This document shows, in pieces, positions 25,608-39,642 of a stretch of 64,000 nt of DNA. Under the pieces are notes generated by a model. The model worked only from the letters and a program-made list of their open reading frames with translations. It made no database searches and was not told the DNA's origin. The stretch comes from Dipetalonema caudispina. Lineage: Eukaryota; Nematoda; Chromadorea; Rhabditida; Onchocercidae. Location of the stretch: positions 1-64,000 of the forward strand of contig JABVXV010000300.1 of the NCBI GenBank assembly GCA_013365325.1, given 5' to 3'. Position numbers and translations under genes: made by a program. Numbering within the stretch: position 1 is the stretch's first letter; every line of letters begins with the position of its first letter.

Positions 25608-25639
<32 letters not shown>

Positions 25640-25660
25640 AAAAGAAAAGAAAAAAAAAAG
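25608..25660. repeat. Long poly-A tract with G interruptions
   Basis: About 30 uninterrupted A residues followed by AAAGAAAAGAAAA-type sequence. It marks the left edge of the homopolymer-rich half of the window and sits just beyond the 3' end of the minus-strand unknown gene. Confidence 0.9.
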
Positions 25661-25773
25661 ATTTTATTAAAAAACACAAAAATAACTAAACAAACATGTT
25701 AGTAGTTAACAGAGGTAGCAATTGATATATTTGCTCATTCTTCTAAATTAACTTTCACAGCAAATTCCACTCG

Positions 25774-27321
25774 CTAATAGGGACGGAAGTTACTGTTTGT
25801 GGGAGGCTGATTTGGTGGGATCTGTTCATCACTATGCGCATAAAATGGTCCTGTATTATCCGTTTCATTTGGATTTGTATCAGCATGTCCAGCTGCCTCT
25901 TCAAGCAAATATGGATCGCATTCTAAAATTGCGATGACAGTAAAATTTTTTTTGTTTGTATGTAGAAAATTTTTAAAAAAAAAAAGTATAAATTGGGATG
26001 AATCACTATAATTCAAACCAGAACGGATAGTTTAGCCTTTTGTATAGGTGATCAGAAATAGTTTGTTAGAGTTGTATTATGATGATATATTATTCGATGA
26101 GTAAATTTAGTGAATAGATTTCAATGAATGAATCCATTGCAATCATCAATCATTTCTTGAGGTGGTTCATTTGAGAAATTATTTAGTTCTTGAACGGACC
26201 GAGAGTATCTTCAGAAAGATTAATTGGAAAAAGGAAGTGAAACTAAGATGTAATCTGAGAACAAATCTGATCAAAAATAGAAAAGGTTAGAAAATGATGC
26301 AATTTTAGAAATATTCGGAAGTACGGAAGATTCAAGCAAAAAGCCCTGATTTTGTTGATTGCCATCTAAATTAGTGGAGATGTTGATTCATTTCATAATT
26401 GACAAAAATTACTACTTAATTACAAATTAGTCTTTAGTGTTTGTTAGCTTGTAACAAACATATAAATCCATTCAATCAATTTTAAATATAATTTCACATA
26501 TTTATTTACTTATTCGGTAAATTACTCAGAAGAAGGAAAAAGTTTTGCACTCCAAATCAAAACCTTGCAATTGAGCGAGTGGAAGCTGAGTGATAGTATC
26601 TGCAACCATTTCAATGGTAGTCAACATTTTTGTCATCACTTCCGTGTTATGAACCTGATCCATATGAATTTTTTGGAGAATGCAATGAATCCCATTGGAA
26701 ACTGCACCAATTAATTCACGAGTCGCTCGCATATCGCTAGAAAGTTGGTTACACCAACACGGAGTCCCTGGATATACCGCCATATCTGGAATATCTTGAT
26801 AATTTTACGGCATTTACTTTTATCAACCAATCTAAATATTAGGATTGAGAAATTAGTAAATCCTATGCTTGTAATATACTTATCGGACGGTTCGTATGAT
26901 CGATCATCATTGGATGATGCAAAATATTCGTACGGCCAGGATGATCCATCATTACATACGGTTGATGCATATGTGAACGATTCAATTGATCGATAACATC
27001 CGGTGGAACATCATCAACTTTGCAACCAGCCGGAATACCTGAGTATGAATAAAAAAAAAAGTAGTCATTCATTGTGCAGGAAATATGCAAAGTTACCATT
27101 TTTGTCTATTATCATTTGAATTATTCGATCATTTCGTGTAATATTTTTCCCAGAATAATTAAGATTATGTTCTGGAAGAAATCGTATACCTACCGGTAGT
27201 ATAAAAATCCTACACATGCATCATACTCTTGCTATACGATCCTCATGAACGATCAACATAAGGTCTTGTATCTACGACCTAATGCTATAACTTTCAACGT
27301 TTTCTGCATCGTATGATTCGA

Positions 27322-27367
<46 letters not shown>

Positions 27368-28801
27368 ACGCTACAATAACATCTTCAAGGTAATAGTAGT
27401 GAAAGTAAAGGGACAAACCCAAAATTTTTGAGTGTTTTTTCGGAATTTTATTCTTTTTCATCACGTGATGAACTTGCGGTTCGGGTCGCAATCGACGTGT
27501 ACCATCCATAACTAAAGTTTGAACTTATAACACTTGAACAACAAAAGATTCCAGGTACAAGTTTCTTTTTTTTGTAACAAAATTTGTCACTAGGTTGTCC
27601 CAGAGGTAATTTAAATGAACTAGTTATCAATATGATTCAAATAAATGATAGAATGTTTAAGGTATGTTAAAATGTCAAACCTACTTTTGAAATCTATGAA
27701 GCATACAACGTCTTTACTTTCTTCATAAAATGAAATTTAACACTAAGCTTATCCGGTAATGTTATGTATCAGGAAATTCTAGAATACTAATAAAAAGAAA
27801 AAAAAAAGTTTGTATAGAAAGATGATCATTAAGTAATTTTTACCATTAATAACACGCATAACTTCGTCTTCATCATCGGAAATTCTAACATTTGAGGACT
27901 TTCTTTTAGCAGACATCTCTAAAAATATATTCGAATTATTTCCAAGTAATACAAAATATTTTATCTAACAATACATTAGTAAATCCTTCTCTTTCTTCCC
28001 GCTATTAAGCTAACAGCTTTTTTCTATTTCACTGTAAACCGATCGATAAGCGTAAGTTAATAAAACTATAGGAAATCCGGCAATAACCAATCAGAATCCC
28101 AACATCACTGCAGAAATTATACCATAACAACATCATCTCACTCATACAACAAAAGCATGAATTGAAAAATTTGCATAAAAAAGCATTTCCAGAAGAAAAC
28201 ATTCGCTTTATTGTACTTCTAAAACTTCGAGGCGAACGGTTGAACTCTCAATATTCTGAATTTATCATCTCTTCTCCTCTGCTTATACCATGAAAAAACA
28301 CCTTTTCGTTACATGTTCCAGAAATTAATAAACATCATTTAAATGCGACAGAGATTAGGATATGCAGATAAAACTATTGCAAAATTTTTAATTAGATATG
28401 AAATTGAATATGCAAGGATGAGAGAATAATTAGTAGAAAAATTGTCGAATTACTTCGATCTATTTCAATACTGTTTTCAAATAGTATCAAAATAACTCAC
28501 AAGAATTATCGTAATTTTAATTCGTTTACATTTCAAATGATTCATAAAAAAAAAAAATTACTAACATGAATAAAATTGATGATTTAACACAATAAAGTTA
28601 ACGTTTTTTTCCAATTAAATTATTTCCCAAGGAGAAAAAGAGAAAAAAAAACCACCAAAATTAAGAATAATTTTTACTTTATACTCATATTTCATTTTTT
28701 GAAAGGATTTATTCAAACAAATGAATAAATTGATGAAAGAGAAGAATAGGTCCAATAAGCTAACCTGCCCCATTATCAGAATTACTACTCGAGGAAGACA
28801 T
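25774..28801 (-). CDS. Uncharacterised acidic, helical protein (213 aa)
   Basis: Five exons (minus): 28801-28765, 27918-27844, 27038-26880, 26785-26564, 25922-25774. All junctions are GT..AG and in phase, giving 213 residues. I do not recognise the family. The N-terminus is Ser-rich (MSSSSSNSDNGAEMSAKRKS) and then acidic (ISDDEDEVMRVING), with a nuclear-signal-like KRK. Residues about 60-90 are rich in His and Met (MMDHPGRTN, HHPMMIDHTNRP). About 95-165 is a predicted amphipathic helical segment (SSDMRATRELIGAVSNGIHC, then MTKMLTTIEMVADTITQLPL). The C-terminus is acidic, Pro/Asn-rich and ends NSNFRPY. There is no signal peptide or membrane segment. The consistent phase across five exons argues for a real gene, perhaps a nuclear or adaptor protein. 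Confidence 0.72.
27322..27364. repeat. (TA)n microsatellite
   Basis: About 21 TA units, in the intron between exons 2 and 3 of the minus-strand unknown gene. Confidence 0.95.
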
Positions 28802-28932
28802 CAGGTAGAATTTGAAATGTATGAAAAACAGAGAATATTCCAAAACAAACCGGATCACGCAATTGCAAAAAGATAAAATGATGAGAAGAGATACGCTGCT
28901 TGATTGACGAGAAGCTTATAGATAACTTACAC

Positions 28933-28951
28933 TTTTTTTCTTTTTTTTTTT

Positions 28952-28987
<36 letters not shown>

Positions 28988-28997
28988 TTTTTTTTTG
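28933..28997. repeat. Long poly-T tract
   Basis: About 60 bases of T with single C or G interruptions, just beyond the 5' end of the minus-strand unknown gene. Confidence 0.9.
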
Positions 28998-31327
28998 CTA
29001 TCTTTGCTTTATCCCACCCAATTTGCACCATTGAGATGATGTCATTTGTACGTATCAAAAATTTACATATTGCACTAATAATGAACCTTGTAGCATGCAA
29101 ATGCAAGCATAGCATAAATGTCTTTTTTTTCTTTTTTTTGGTTAGATTTTCATCTTTCAATTATTTTAGTTTTAATTTTATGCTTATTTGTAAGAGGAAA
29201 TGCTTTATTTTTTTTTTTTTTTTTACGTGAAAAGGAAATTGAAATGTTTATTTTCGACCATGCGAAGTACCCATTTCCTATTAATTTTTAGTTTAATATT
29301 CCTGATTTGATGAAACTTACATCAAATATTATCTGACAAATTCGAATTTGATGATACCAAATACATAAATAACATAATCAAATAACATTTGTATCAAAGA
29401 AATTGTATGCAAGAGAACAAACATTTTATTAAGCTTATCACTGCTTAAAATTTCGAACTATGTTATATTATGATGAATTATAATTAATGGCATTAATTGT
29501 GTGAATTATTTATAGATAATAAAACTTTAAGAAAATTGATGTAAAATACTTGACAGATTATCTATGATGATTTTGCATCCTTCTTAACTTGTTATCAACC
29601 ATATCAGACACAAAACAGTTTAACTTAAACTCATGATGAGCTGTACTTATCCGAAAAATTTCCTCATTTCAATATCCATTCTCATTTTGATTCTGAAATG
29701 AACAGAAACATATACATAGAAATGTTTTGTATCATGGGAATTGTAATTTTAGAAAAGTTGAGGGCAAAAAAAGAAAACTATAAGAAAAAACACACACACA
29801 TTTTCGTAATTTACATATCAGACGATTTTGGAAGCAAAGAAATATTCATTTATTGGATTTTTGATACTGAAAAGTATTCAAATTTTAAAGATGCAGATAA
29901 GCTGTTATTTGATATCACTAAATTGCTGGATATCATAAAATCACGAAGTATCTATAAGTCGGTGGCCACAAAGTATCACAAAATTAGCAAATTCCATTAG
30001 TTCAGTAAATATTCAAATGAAATACCAACTTATTTGACTAAAAGATGATTTTGATATGTCCTATCAAACAAAGAGAATTGATGAAAAATCGGTTTTTCGC
30101 GAAAGTTACCTGGAATAGAATTGTGATATTAATAGCACAAAAATCTTACAGATAATATAGCATATTTATCACGAAAAGCTTCTGTAGCTTAGATTTCGAG
30201 AAAGTTTTGGAAGTTCAAAAAAGAAAAAGCAAAAATTTACTCTAAAAAAGAAAAAAAAAACCAATGAGGAATTACAGTTTGTATTTCGATTTTTTTAGTG
30301 TGGCAAAAGTAAGCAATCGGATAATATATATCGTAGAATCTTGAAAGTATCTCAATTAAATAAATTTCCTCTACTTTATAGGAATTGACATTTTGAGATG
30401 AAATTTTAAAAATTTGAAATTTTATGCTAATAAACTATTTTATTGTTTTAATTGACGATTTGAAAAAGTTACAAAGTTATTGTTAGCTTCCGTAAAAATC
30501 TTTTTCATTTTAGCAATTTAACACTTTGGCAATAAAATGAATAGTTGCAATAGTAACAGTCAAAAAAAAAAAAAAAAAGAAAAAAAAAAGGATTGGATTC
30601 TAATAATACCTTTTGTATTCTTCTTGTGATTAAACATTTTTGTTTCCCTTTAATAGATAATATGTGATAATAATTTTTTCATTGAATATTTTAAAATTTC
30701 TGCAATCATTATAGGTCAAATTTTCAATTTTAATTTGTAAATTATTTTTTACACAGAATTGAGATGCAAAGGATCGAAATTTCGGCGTATTCTATTTTCT
30801 AAGATGTCACTTTTTGTCCATCATAGCTTTCATGCAATCCTTTCATTTATACCAAAAATCCTCCAGCTAAATTCTTGATTTTTTGACAAATATCATTTCA
30901 TAATAATTACGGAAGACTATAATGTACATTATGTAACGTCCAGTATTGGTACAAAAAGTGTACCAGTTTTGTTTAAAAGAAAATGAAATTTATAAGATAC
31001 TTTTAAATAAGCTATTTGCAAAGTGTTAGGGAGTATAATTGGAAGACAAAACAATAAGGTTATTTTTAAATTGCTTATTAAAATGACGAAGTGTGGAAAT
31101 TAAATGATTTGCAGTTATTCAGTAACGCTATCCTTCCTTGATAAAACTTTCTTTCTCATATTGTAACAATTCTTTTGTAAATATTTCTTCCATATATTTA
31201 GCATAATATAATTAATAGCAAATTGTGGAAATGAAACAAAAAAAAGAAATTTACATTAAGAACAAAAAGATCGCAAATGTAATAATCAAGGTTGTTGAAA
31301 TACATGAGGAAAGAGAGGTTATGCTAT

Positions 31328-31615
31328 ATTAATTGTAAACTGATCAATTAAATGAAAACTGATAGAAGTTATCACTTGTGAAAATGATTATCATTGATTA
31401 ACTGTAATCCTTTGATCACACGACATTATTTATACACCTATTATCTAGAGATGATTCATAATACTTTAAGAAACAGTGATTGTATTACACTAATTATAAA
31501 TTGACTAATTAGCTGGATGGAAACTTCGTACAATTATTATTTGTGAAAATTTGCTTTATTTCATTTATATACAACTAACATTTACAAATGATTCATTATA
31601 TTTTTGGAACTTTAA
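31328..31615. repeat. Ancient tandem duplication, about 160-base unit
   Basis: AATTGTAAACTGATCAATTA near 31331 matches AATTATAAATTGACTAATTA near 31492. Further shared blocks keep the same spacing, such as the TTGTGAAAAT pair and ATGATTCATAATACTTTAAG against ATGATTCATTATATTTTTGG. The two copies are substantially diverged. No coding sequence is seen. Confidence 0.6.
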
Positions 31616-34600
31616 TTTGAATGAGATTAATATATTCAATGTCGTATGATTAACAAAGCTTAAAAATGATAAAATTGTTTAAATGTTGAAAATATTTTTT
31701 CCAAAATTTCAATCTCTATGAAAATTAGAATTGCATTCTGAATATTTTAATTTTCAAACAAAGATTTATTATTATTATTATTATTTTTTTTTTTTTGTTA
31801 AGTGATAATGTTTTTGGAGTTCCCATGAAATGGAAATATATATATATTAAAATAATTAATAACAATAAAATGGTACACAGAGATGAGACAGAGTTTTTTT
31901 TTTTTTTTTTGATCAGTTGCTGTAAATGCAAAAAATAATGAGTTCTTTAAATCGTGCAACATATGGTAGAACGTTTTCTTTTCATAATTTATTTCTCTCT
32001 CAGTTTCATTTAAAATCATTTCATTCAAAAATTGTCGTTTTTCTTGTTTTTTCCTACTTTTTTTTTTTTTTTTCTTTTTTTTTCTTTTTTTTTCCGTTTT
32101 ATTGTCAAGATTAGTCATATGGCTTATTTTGTTAAATCTATGTTGAGAATTAATTTTATGTTTTACTGATTATTAGAACAAAAAATCTGTTCAATCTGAA
32201 GTGTTGAAATTTTGCATATTGTAATTTGGACGAAAAGAATTCTGTCTTAATTTACCGAAATAGAATGATTCATCGAAAATAAAAAAAAAAGCAAAAATTA
32301 ACTTGTGCAATAGAATATTTTTTAAAGTTTACTTTCAATGTATCCTTCTATTGTAACTAATTGATTTATCAATTATATTGATGTTGATAATTATCATTTT
32401 CTGAATTATTCTATTAATGAATTTCAATTTAATTTCAAATGATCAATAATGAAAATTTTTTAGTTCTATTCCATTTGTTGGTTTGCAATTTGTTTACACG
32501 TACATTCTTGAAAATTTATTTTGTGTTCTGTTTGTCTTCTGTGCGCTTTTCTGAGAATCAAAGTTGAAGCGTATGTTTGTGATTGAATATATTTAAGGTC
32601 GATAATTAAATTCAATCACTTCCATCAATTCGATTCTTAATCGGAAATGACATGGAACGGTAACGAAACAATCAATTCAGTAAACATCAGTATGCGAAAC
32701 ATTTCAATTCGTTGTTAAATACTTTTTATCATATTTTATTTCGCGATAATGATTTTTGTTTATCAAAAAATTTATGTTAAAAATCACTTTTTGAGAATTT
32801 CTAAATTTGAAATCAAAAAAGAAAAAAAAAAAAACAGTACGAATTTAAGATTTAAATTGTTCACCCTAAAGTTTCTATTGTTTGATTTTTTTTTTTTTTT
32901 GATGAAATAGAGAGCTAATTTGTAATACGATAAATAATCAGCAATCTTCCTCATTAGAGAAGACTCATTCATTTCTTAGATAAAACAAAATTATTTGCAA
33001 CGAAGCCTTCTTATTATTGTTAATCATACTAATTAATTTATTTTATCAATCATACTCAACACGATTTATTGCACTAGAATAATTAGCAAAATTTATTGTA
33101 CAAAAAAGATGGTGATTTATCTAATCATATCTTCATTTATCATCATCCTTAATGCATGCAAAATTCTTCATTACGTATTGATGAATAAATTTTTTTTCTT
33201 TTAAAATAATTCAAATTCAAGCTAACAAAATAAGCAATTTTCGTTTAAATAATTTTGTTTATCTTTTTCAGGTATTTACAAATTTTTTTTTTTTCTTGTA
33301 AAAGTTAATGAATTCAATTGTAAACAAAGTGTCAAACTTTTGCTGTATTTTAACTATTTTATCTTCTAATACTATAAACATTTTTTTCCACTTTTTTTCT
33401 TACATTTGAAAAATATCAGTAAAAGTATGCTTTACTTAAATATTTCGAAGAAATCATTTCAATTCCTATTCGTATTGAAACATTTTCTACGTTGCTTCCG
33501 TTCAATCATACATATCATTTAATTACAAATTTCAGGTGACATTAAATATTAGTATCATTATAGTGATGCATTTAATTCATGTTGTTGTTAATTCATTTAT
33601 ATCTCATTTCCGTTTCTCGATGTGATGTAAAAGACTATAGTTAAATTTTTATGTAATAGTCAATAAGCCATAAAATAAAATTTCATTCTATTCAAGCATT
33701 GCTTACATCGATTGAATTGAAATATGACACATTCTTTTCAGTCATCTTATTTTCCGTTGATCTGTACTTTATCTTATTGCTTATATTTCCCCGGTATTTC
33801 TTGCTATTCCCATTCTTGAGATGTTCATTCCTAAACTTTAACACTTTATTTTCCACTCATTTTTACCACTTAACTATCATTCCCTTCTTCTAATTCTTCA
33901 ATTCAATTACCTCGAATATTAGAATTCAATTTTCACCACTGTTTGCTGTTTTTCCAATTTTTCTGCACAGCTGAATAGATATTTCCATATGCACTTAATA
34001 AAATTGAATTAAATTGTTTTAAGCTATTTCACTGCAGTAATTTCAATAATATGCAGTCTTAGTTGAGATGATGACTTTGTTTATTGGCTTTCTCGTATGA
34101 TTTCAAGGGTGCTTGAAGAGTGATGAAAAGATCCGGTTCATTTCCGGTTTTCATTGAAATTGCTAAAGTTTTATTTATTCAAGAATTAAAATACGCCCGT
34201 AAATGAATGATTAAGATTGTGGAGCATTTATCAAAAAACTTCATCTAAATTTTGACAAAATTTGCCTAATTTAAATTTTGCTCGCTGAAGTTCAAATATT
34301 TCCATTCGAAAAAGATGAATAGCTTCAACTGTTTGGAAAAAGGAACCATTGCCAAAAGCTAGTCATTATCAATGTAATGCAGAGCAAATAATCGAAATCG
34401 GATATTAGAAATGAAATTATATGGTAATTTGCTCCGGAATGGAATTCGATTTTCTAGAAATCCATTAAGAAAGTGTTAAACATGCCATACATGGATATTG
34501 ATGTATCTGCTTCTCTTCTATTACCAAAGTTTTGCCTTTAGCTGTAATGTAAAGTTCGTCAAAATCTACACATTTATAACTTTTTAATTTTAAGATGGTT

Positions 34601-37592
34601 TGAAGTTTTCACGAGTATTTTACAAAATGCATATTTCAAATACTAATTCATTTTTTTTTTTTTTTTTTTTTTTTTTGTTCTTTCCAAATAAATATTAAAA
34701 ATTCAGTTCCACTAAGTACTTAGATAATAATATTATTGCCATGAAAATTTCACTCATTATCAAGTTTACTAGGAATTATATTTTAGCTTGCTGATTTTTG
34801 TACAATTTTCCTGAATTAAATTTATTTACACATTCTTACGATTTATCCTGTATTTTTAAAAATATTTTCCTAATGTTTAGTTGTCTGATTTGTTAAGAAA
34901 TCATTACAATAAGAAAAAAAGGAAAGAAGAAGAAGAAGAAGAAAACGATGTAAATCATTTTCCATGCAATTTCAATGTAAATGGATCGGATGTCGGAATA
35001 GATAAATGGAAAAAGTGACAACAAAAACGAAATGATCAGAAAGTGTTTGTTTGCAATTGAAAATACAACAATTTTATTTCATCATCGATTACTAATAAAA
35101 TTTTGCCCTTTTTTGATTTCAAAATATTTCCTTTAAGGATGGAAATTATTTATGTTGATTCGATTTCTTAAATGAAGCACTTTAATTAACAATTGTATTT
35201 GAGAAATATGCCGAGATGTTTGCTGAACTTTTTCATCAAATTCTTTCCTTTCCTTTTTTTTTTTTCAGTTTAAAAAAAAAAAAAAGATAGAGTATATTTT
35301 TAATTTCTTTAATAATGCAAAATAAAACTTCAAATTTCAAACGTTGCAATTTTTTTCCTTTTCCCTCCTCCCCGCCTCCCCACACTTTCATTATTTTGAA
35401 CTAGTAATAAATATGAATGATAATATCAAATGAAAATTAAAATTTGTTAGTTGATACATGCATTTAATCTATTAACATAATGATTGACATTCATTTATTT
35501 AATGCATTAACTCATCATTGTAAAGAAAAAAAAAAAAAAAAAAAACTCCTTAAAAAGTATGCAAGAAATCTAGGAACCAATAGAAATTTTATCGTAGCTA
35601 ATTTTGATCTTCATGATGTTTTAATGGAATTTCAAGAAAACTGCATCTTTTTTTTCTTTTTTTTTTTTTTTTTTTTCGGTTTTCCTAACTTTCTTCTCAT
35701 TGCATGTAAATGTATGCTTAGTGCTGTTGCTGCTGTTGCTGTTGCTTTTCTAATTCTTTTCATAAATTTTCCCGTATAGCATCTTCAATTTGTACAATCA
35801 GGAAAATGATGCATTTTTGAAACCGTTTTTTTCTTCATTCCTTTTATTGTTAAATGGAAATTTATACTGAAAAGTTGCATTTATTGCTACAATTTAGCAA
35901 TTTGATTGAAATATTTTGGAAGTGTTGATAACTCTTATCAAAAGTAAATATCATATCAGGACTATTACTATTTAAGAATTTCGCCAGAAAGTTTGATAGG
36001 TTTTGATAATTGCATTTCTTGATTTTGGTGTAATTGGATAAAATAATTTAGATGGTGGACTATTTCATTGATGCTTTTAAATCATTTGCAAATATCTAAT
36101 TTAAAAACAAAACCATTGAGAAAGTGAAAATGATTCACTTCATTTTTCATCAAGTTTTCCATAGATAATGTAATTTATTGATTATAGGTTGGGATCAATT
36201 ATGCCAAAACGAAGAAAAAAGATTTACAAATATTTAAAAATTTCTTCCCTTTTTTACGTTCTTTTGATATTCAATTTATCTAGTTCAATTAAAAATTTTG
36301 AGAAAATCAAATGATAACAGAACAATTTTACTTTTTAGATACATCAATTTACACCATTAAAATGCAAATTTCATCTTTTTCTCATAACATGATGTAACTT
36401 TTGACGAAATCGTGATCAATGATATTATTAAGAGAAGAGGAGGGGGAAAATTAAATTGAGACAAGTTAGTACCAGCTTTTCTTATGAGGTCAATGTTACA
36501 CATTTTCATCTGGTAAAAACTCGGTCAACTATCCCAATAAGATGATATAAATAATATATAACATATGTTGGGTATAATTGGTCCTGATTTGGGCCGAACT
36601 TCAGCAGGACAAGAGAGAAGGAAGAGGAAGAAGGGGGGTGGTAGTTAAGGTTTAGAAAATTCTCTCTTAGTAGTTTGCATTAACATCTTAGTAATATGTC
36701 AGGTATTCAACTGATAATATTGATGATATTGGAGTTCAATTGGATAAGGCTATGATAAGGCATATATTTCAGTATCTTCATCTGTTATCCCCATCTTATA
36801 TTTACCAAAATTTTTTTGAAAATTTCGTAATAAATTATACTTTGATGCTCAGAATAATATTGAAACTTTAAAATTTTAATAATACAACCATATGGGAAGA
36901 TATTTCTATATTTGAATTTATTAACATTCATAAGTACAGATGTCATGTTATAACTAATGAAGCTATCAATTATTCATAGAAATATTAATTTTCATACTTT
37001 ATCTCAAAATTATTTGATAACATTTCTTATTCATATAAGTCGTCTTTTTTTTTTTTTATTTTGCTGTAAGAATTATTTTCCGATCAGTTAAAATAATTGT
37101 CCTGTGATATAAAATTAACAACGAATGCGTAATTTAAAAGTTATTTGATACTCCAAACGAGCAATTTCAACTTTCCTCAGAATAAATGATAAAAAAAAAA
37201 TAAAAAATTAACTATTGAAGAATAAGATGTAAAGCACAAATGGTCAACATTTTTTTTTTTGTTTTTATTTTTATTTCTTTTTTTTTCTTTTTTTTGTAAA
37301 GGAAATGAAGTGAAATTTTGTGTAGGAGCAAAAATTTTTTAAAAGAAAATAATTGGGAAAAAAAAAAAGAGGCAAATGATGAGTAGAGATGAATAATGAA
37401 GTAAATATTTGCGTTTCTTTATTTTCAAACAATTCCCAGTTACCAACCATTTAAACAAAATATGTATGTGCTACTTTTGAACCATCTTTTTCAATTACTT
37501 AATTAGACAAACTAACATTTACCACTTAATCATTGATCCTCGAAATATGTAGGAAATACATTTGTTGCTAATTGCTTAAGCATACTGATTTT

Positions 37593-37594
<2 letters not shown>

Positions 37595-37628
<34 letters not shown>
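37595..37628. repeat. (TA)n microsatellite
   Basis: About 16 TA units in the gene-poor region upstream of the Kir gene. Confidence 0.95.
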
Positions 37629-37629
<1 letters not shown>

Positions 37630-38912
37630 TTTAGATTTCATGTTATTATATATTATTCGATGAAATGAATCTCATAGAGTCTCTTAGCTTTCTGCTACTA
37701 CTTTAGACTTCAATTCCTTCCCATCTCTATCTTAGCTATTTGAATTTCTTTTCTGGTTTTGGTTATTTTGATTAGATTTCGTTAAAAGTAGTAATAGTAG
37801 TTATTATTGCGTATAAGATATTTTACGAATGGTTGCTATTTGCATAGGAATTTTTGAATATTCCATATATTAAGAAATTTTACATTTCTAATAATCTTAA
37901 CAATAATTTACTTCATCATTTAATCTTTCATTAGCTGCTAAAATATCTTTTAAAAGTAAATAATTAGTACTGCATAATTTCCACTAATAATCTCAAAATC
38001 ATCAATATGGAATACAAATTACAATGTTTGAAGAAAAAATGATGGATACGAAAATTGTTAATCTGAAGACTGTTTGCTTACATTTCATCATCATCTCTCT
38101 GTTAAATATTCCATCGTTGATTAAAACGAGTTAAGTTACTAAAATTACAACAACCAAAAAAAAAACATTGTTTATTATGTTTGCTATTTAAAATAGCTTT
38201 ATTAAAAAACAAAAATTTATTGCTTTTGTGCATTAATTAAATCTTAGAAAAACTTTAAAATTAGTTAAAACTATTATATTACTCACTAAGGCTAATGAAT
38301 CATCGTTTTCCCAATAAAAAAAAAAAAAAAAAGCATTACATAAAGTGTTAACTTATTTCTACAAGGAAATGCATAAAACTTTGCAGGAATTTAATTAAAT
38401 TTTCACTAATGCAGTGATTTTTTCATTTTTCCTTTCCATATTTTTAAAACAATAAACTTTTCATATGTTTAAAATAATAAATAAACTATAAAGTTTATAA
38501 TTTGACCAATTGTTATGACATTCGATAGCTCTTTTTTTTTCCTTTTGCCAATTATATTTATAGCTAATAATTGAATAATTTTTTTAATTAGCTGTTTACA
38601 ATTCCTATTGTAGTCTATTAAAATTTTAATAACATGAATTCTTCGAATTTCTTAAAAATTTAACATAGTATCTTTTTTGTTTTATCATTTTATCGTTGCA
38701 GTAAAGACTATGTTAGTAATTTGATCTTGCATTGAAAGTATTTGATTTCACCTTACGAACTTCAAATGCTGCTTATTTTGTTGCTATTTTTGCCGCATAA
38801 TTTTTAAGTTCATTTATCGATCGTTGTCAGAACATTATGTTTGACAACAAATTTTCATTCCATTTTTCGATCCATTTTGCAGCTTATTTAATATGTTGAA
38901 AATCTACGATTG

Positions 38913-38947
<35 letters not shown>

Positions 38948-39642
38948 CTTTGAATTGTGTTGGCTCAATTATTTGAAGTTCATTAATCTTTTTTTTTTTA
39001 TCATCATATATATCACTTTTTTTTTTCCCCATTTTCATTTAAATGTATCCACTCACTTAATTTTGTCGATTTATTTTAGTTCCGTAAAATGAATTTGCGT
39101 CAGTTCAAACAAAAGTTTATGAAAGTAATAGCTTCCCATTTGCAAAAAGGATGATGAATGTTATTTAAAGATATGGAGAGGAAAAAAAAAAAAGCAGATC
39201 GATATGATACCTTAAACATTTCACACCTTTTGGAAGTTTTTAAGCCGAAGTTTTTCTTTGCAACATTCCTGTTTTCATATTTTGTTACTTAATCATAATT
39301 TTTTTTTATAAATTCCGCCTTTTTTTACCTCCCTTCTTCCTTTTAAAATATTATGCAGATTTTATTTCATTCTCAGAATTTTAGAAAATAAAGGAGTCCT
39401 AAAATTTTCCACAGTGTTAGTTTTTATCCAAAATCTGATTGCTATTGAAAACTCTTGAAATTGTGTTAGACTTTTAGACAAGTCTATATGACGTATTGAA
39501 TTTGTAGGAAAATCAATGTGATTGAAGTAATGATTATAGCTAGCAGTTAATTATTCGATAATCTCAAAAGGCATTGAATTTTCAAATTTTTTGAGTAAAA
39601 TATATAAGGCGAAAATTATTATTTTTAGCAGTCACCAATGTG

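Larger units (their letters stand above)
28802..39628. other. 10.8-kb gene-poor region upstream of the Kir channel
   Basis: No exon with splice context and family resemblance was found on either strand. The DNA is dominated by poly-T/poly-A tracts (for example 28933-28997, 34650-34676, 35657-35676, 38918-38947) and short AT microsatellites. It probably holds Kir regulatory sequence and perhaps 5' non-coding exons, since the first recognised Kir exon is preceded by a good splice acceptor. A short GC-richer segment occurs at about 36580-36645. Confidence 0.5.

Noticed and set aside
29698..30000. 100-codon open frame on the + strand
   Set aside because: Lys/Ile/Tyr-rich product typical of AT-rich DNA, no family resemblance, no splice context and no neighbouring exons.
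32647..32718. Short frame MTWNGNETINSVNISMRN as a possible first exon of the Kir gene
   Set aside because: A donor-like GTAAAC within it gives phase 0, which does not match the phase-1 entry at 39629; no other support.
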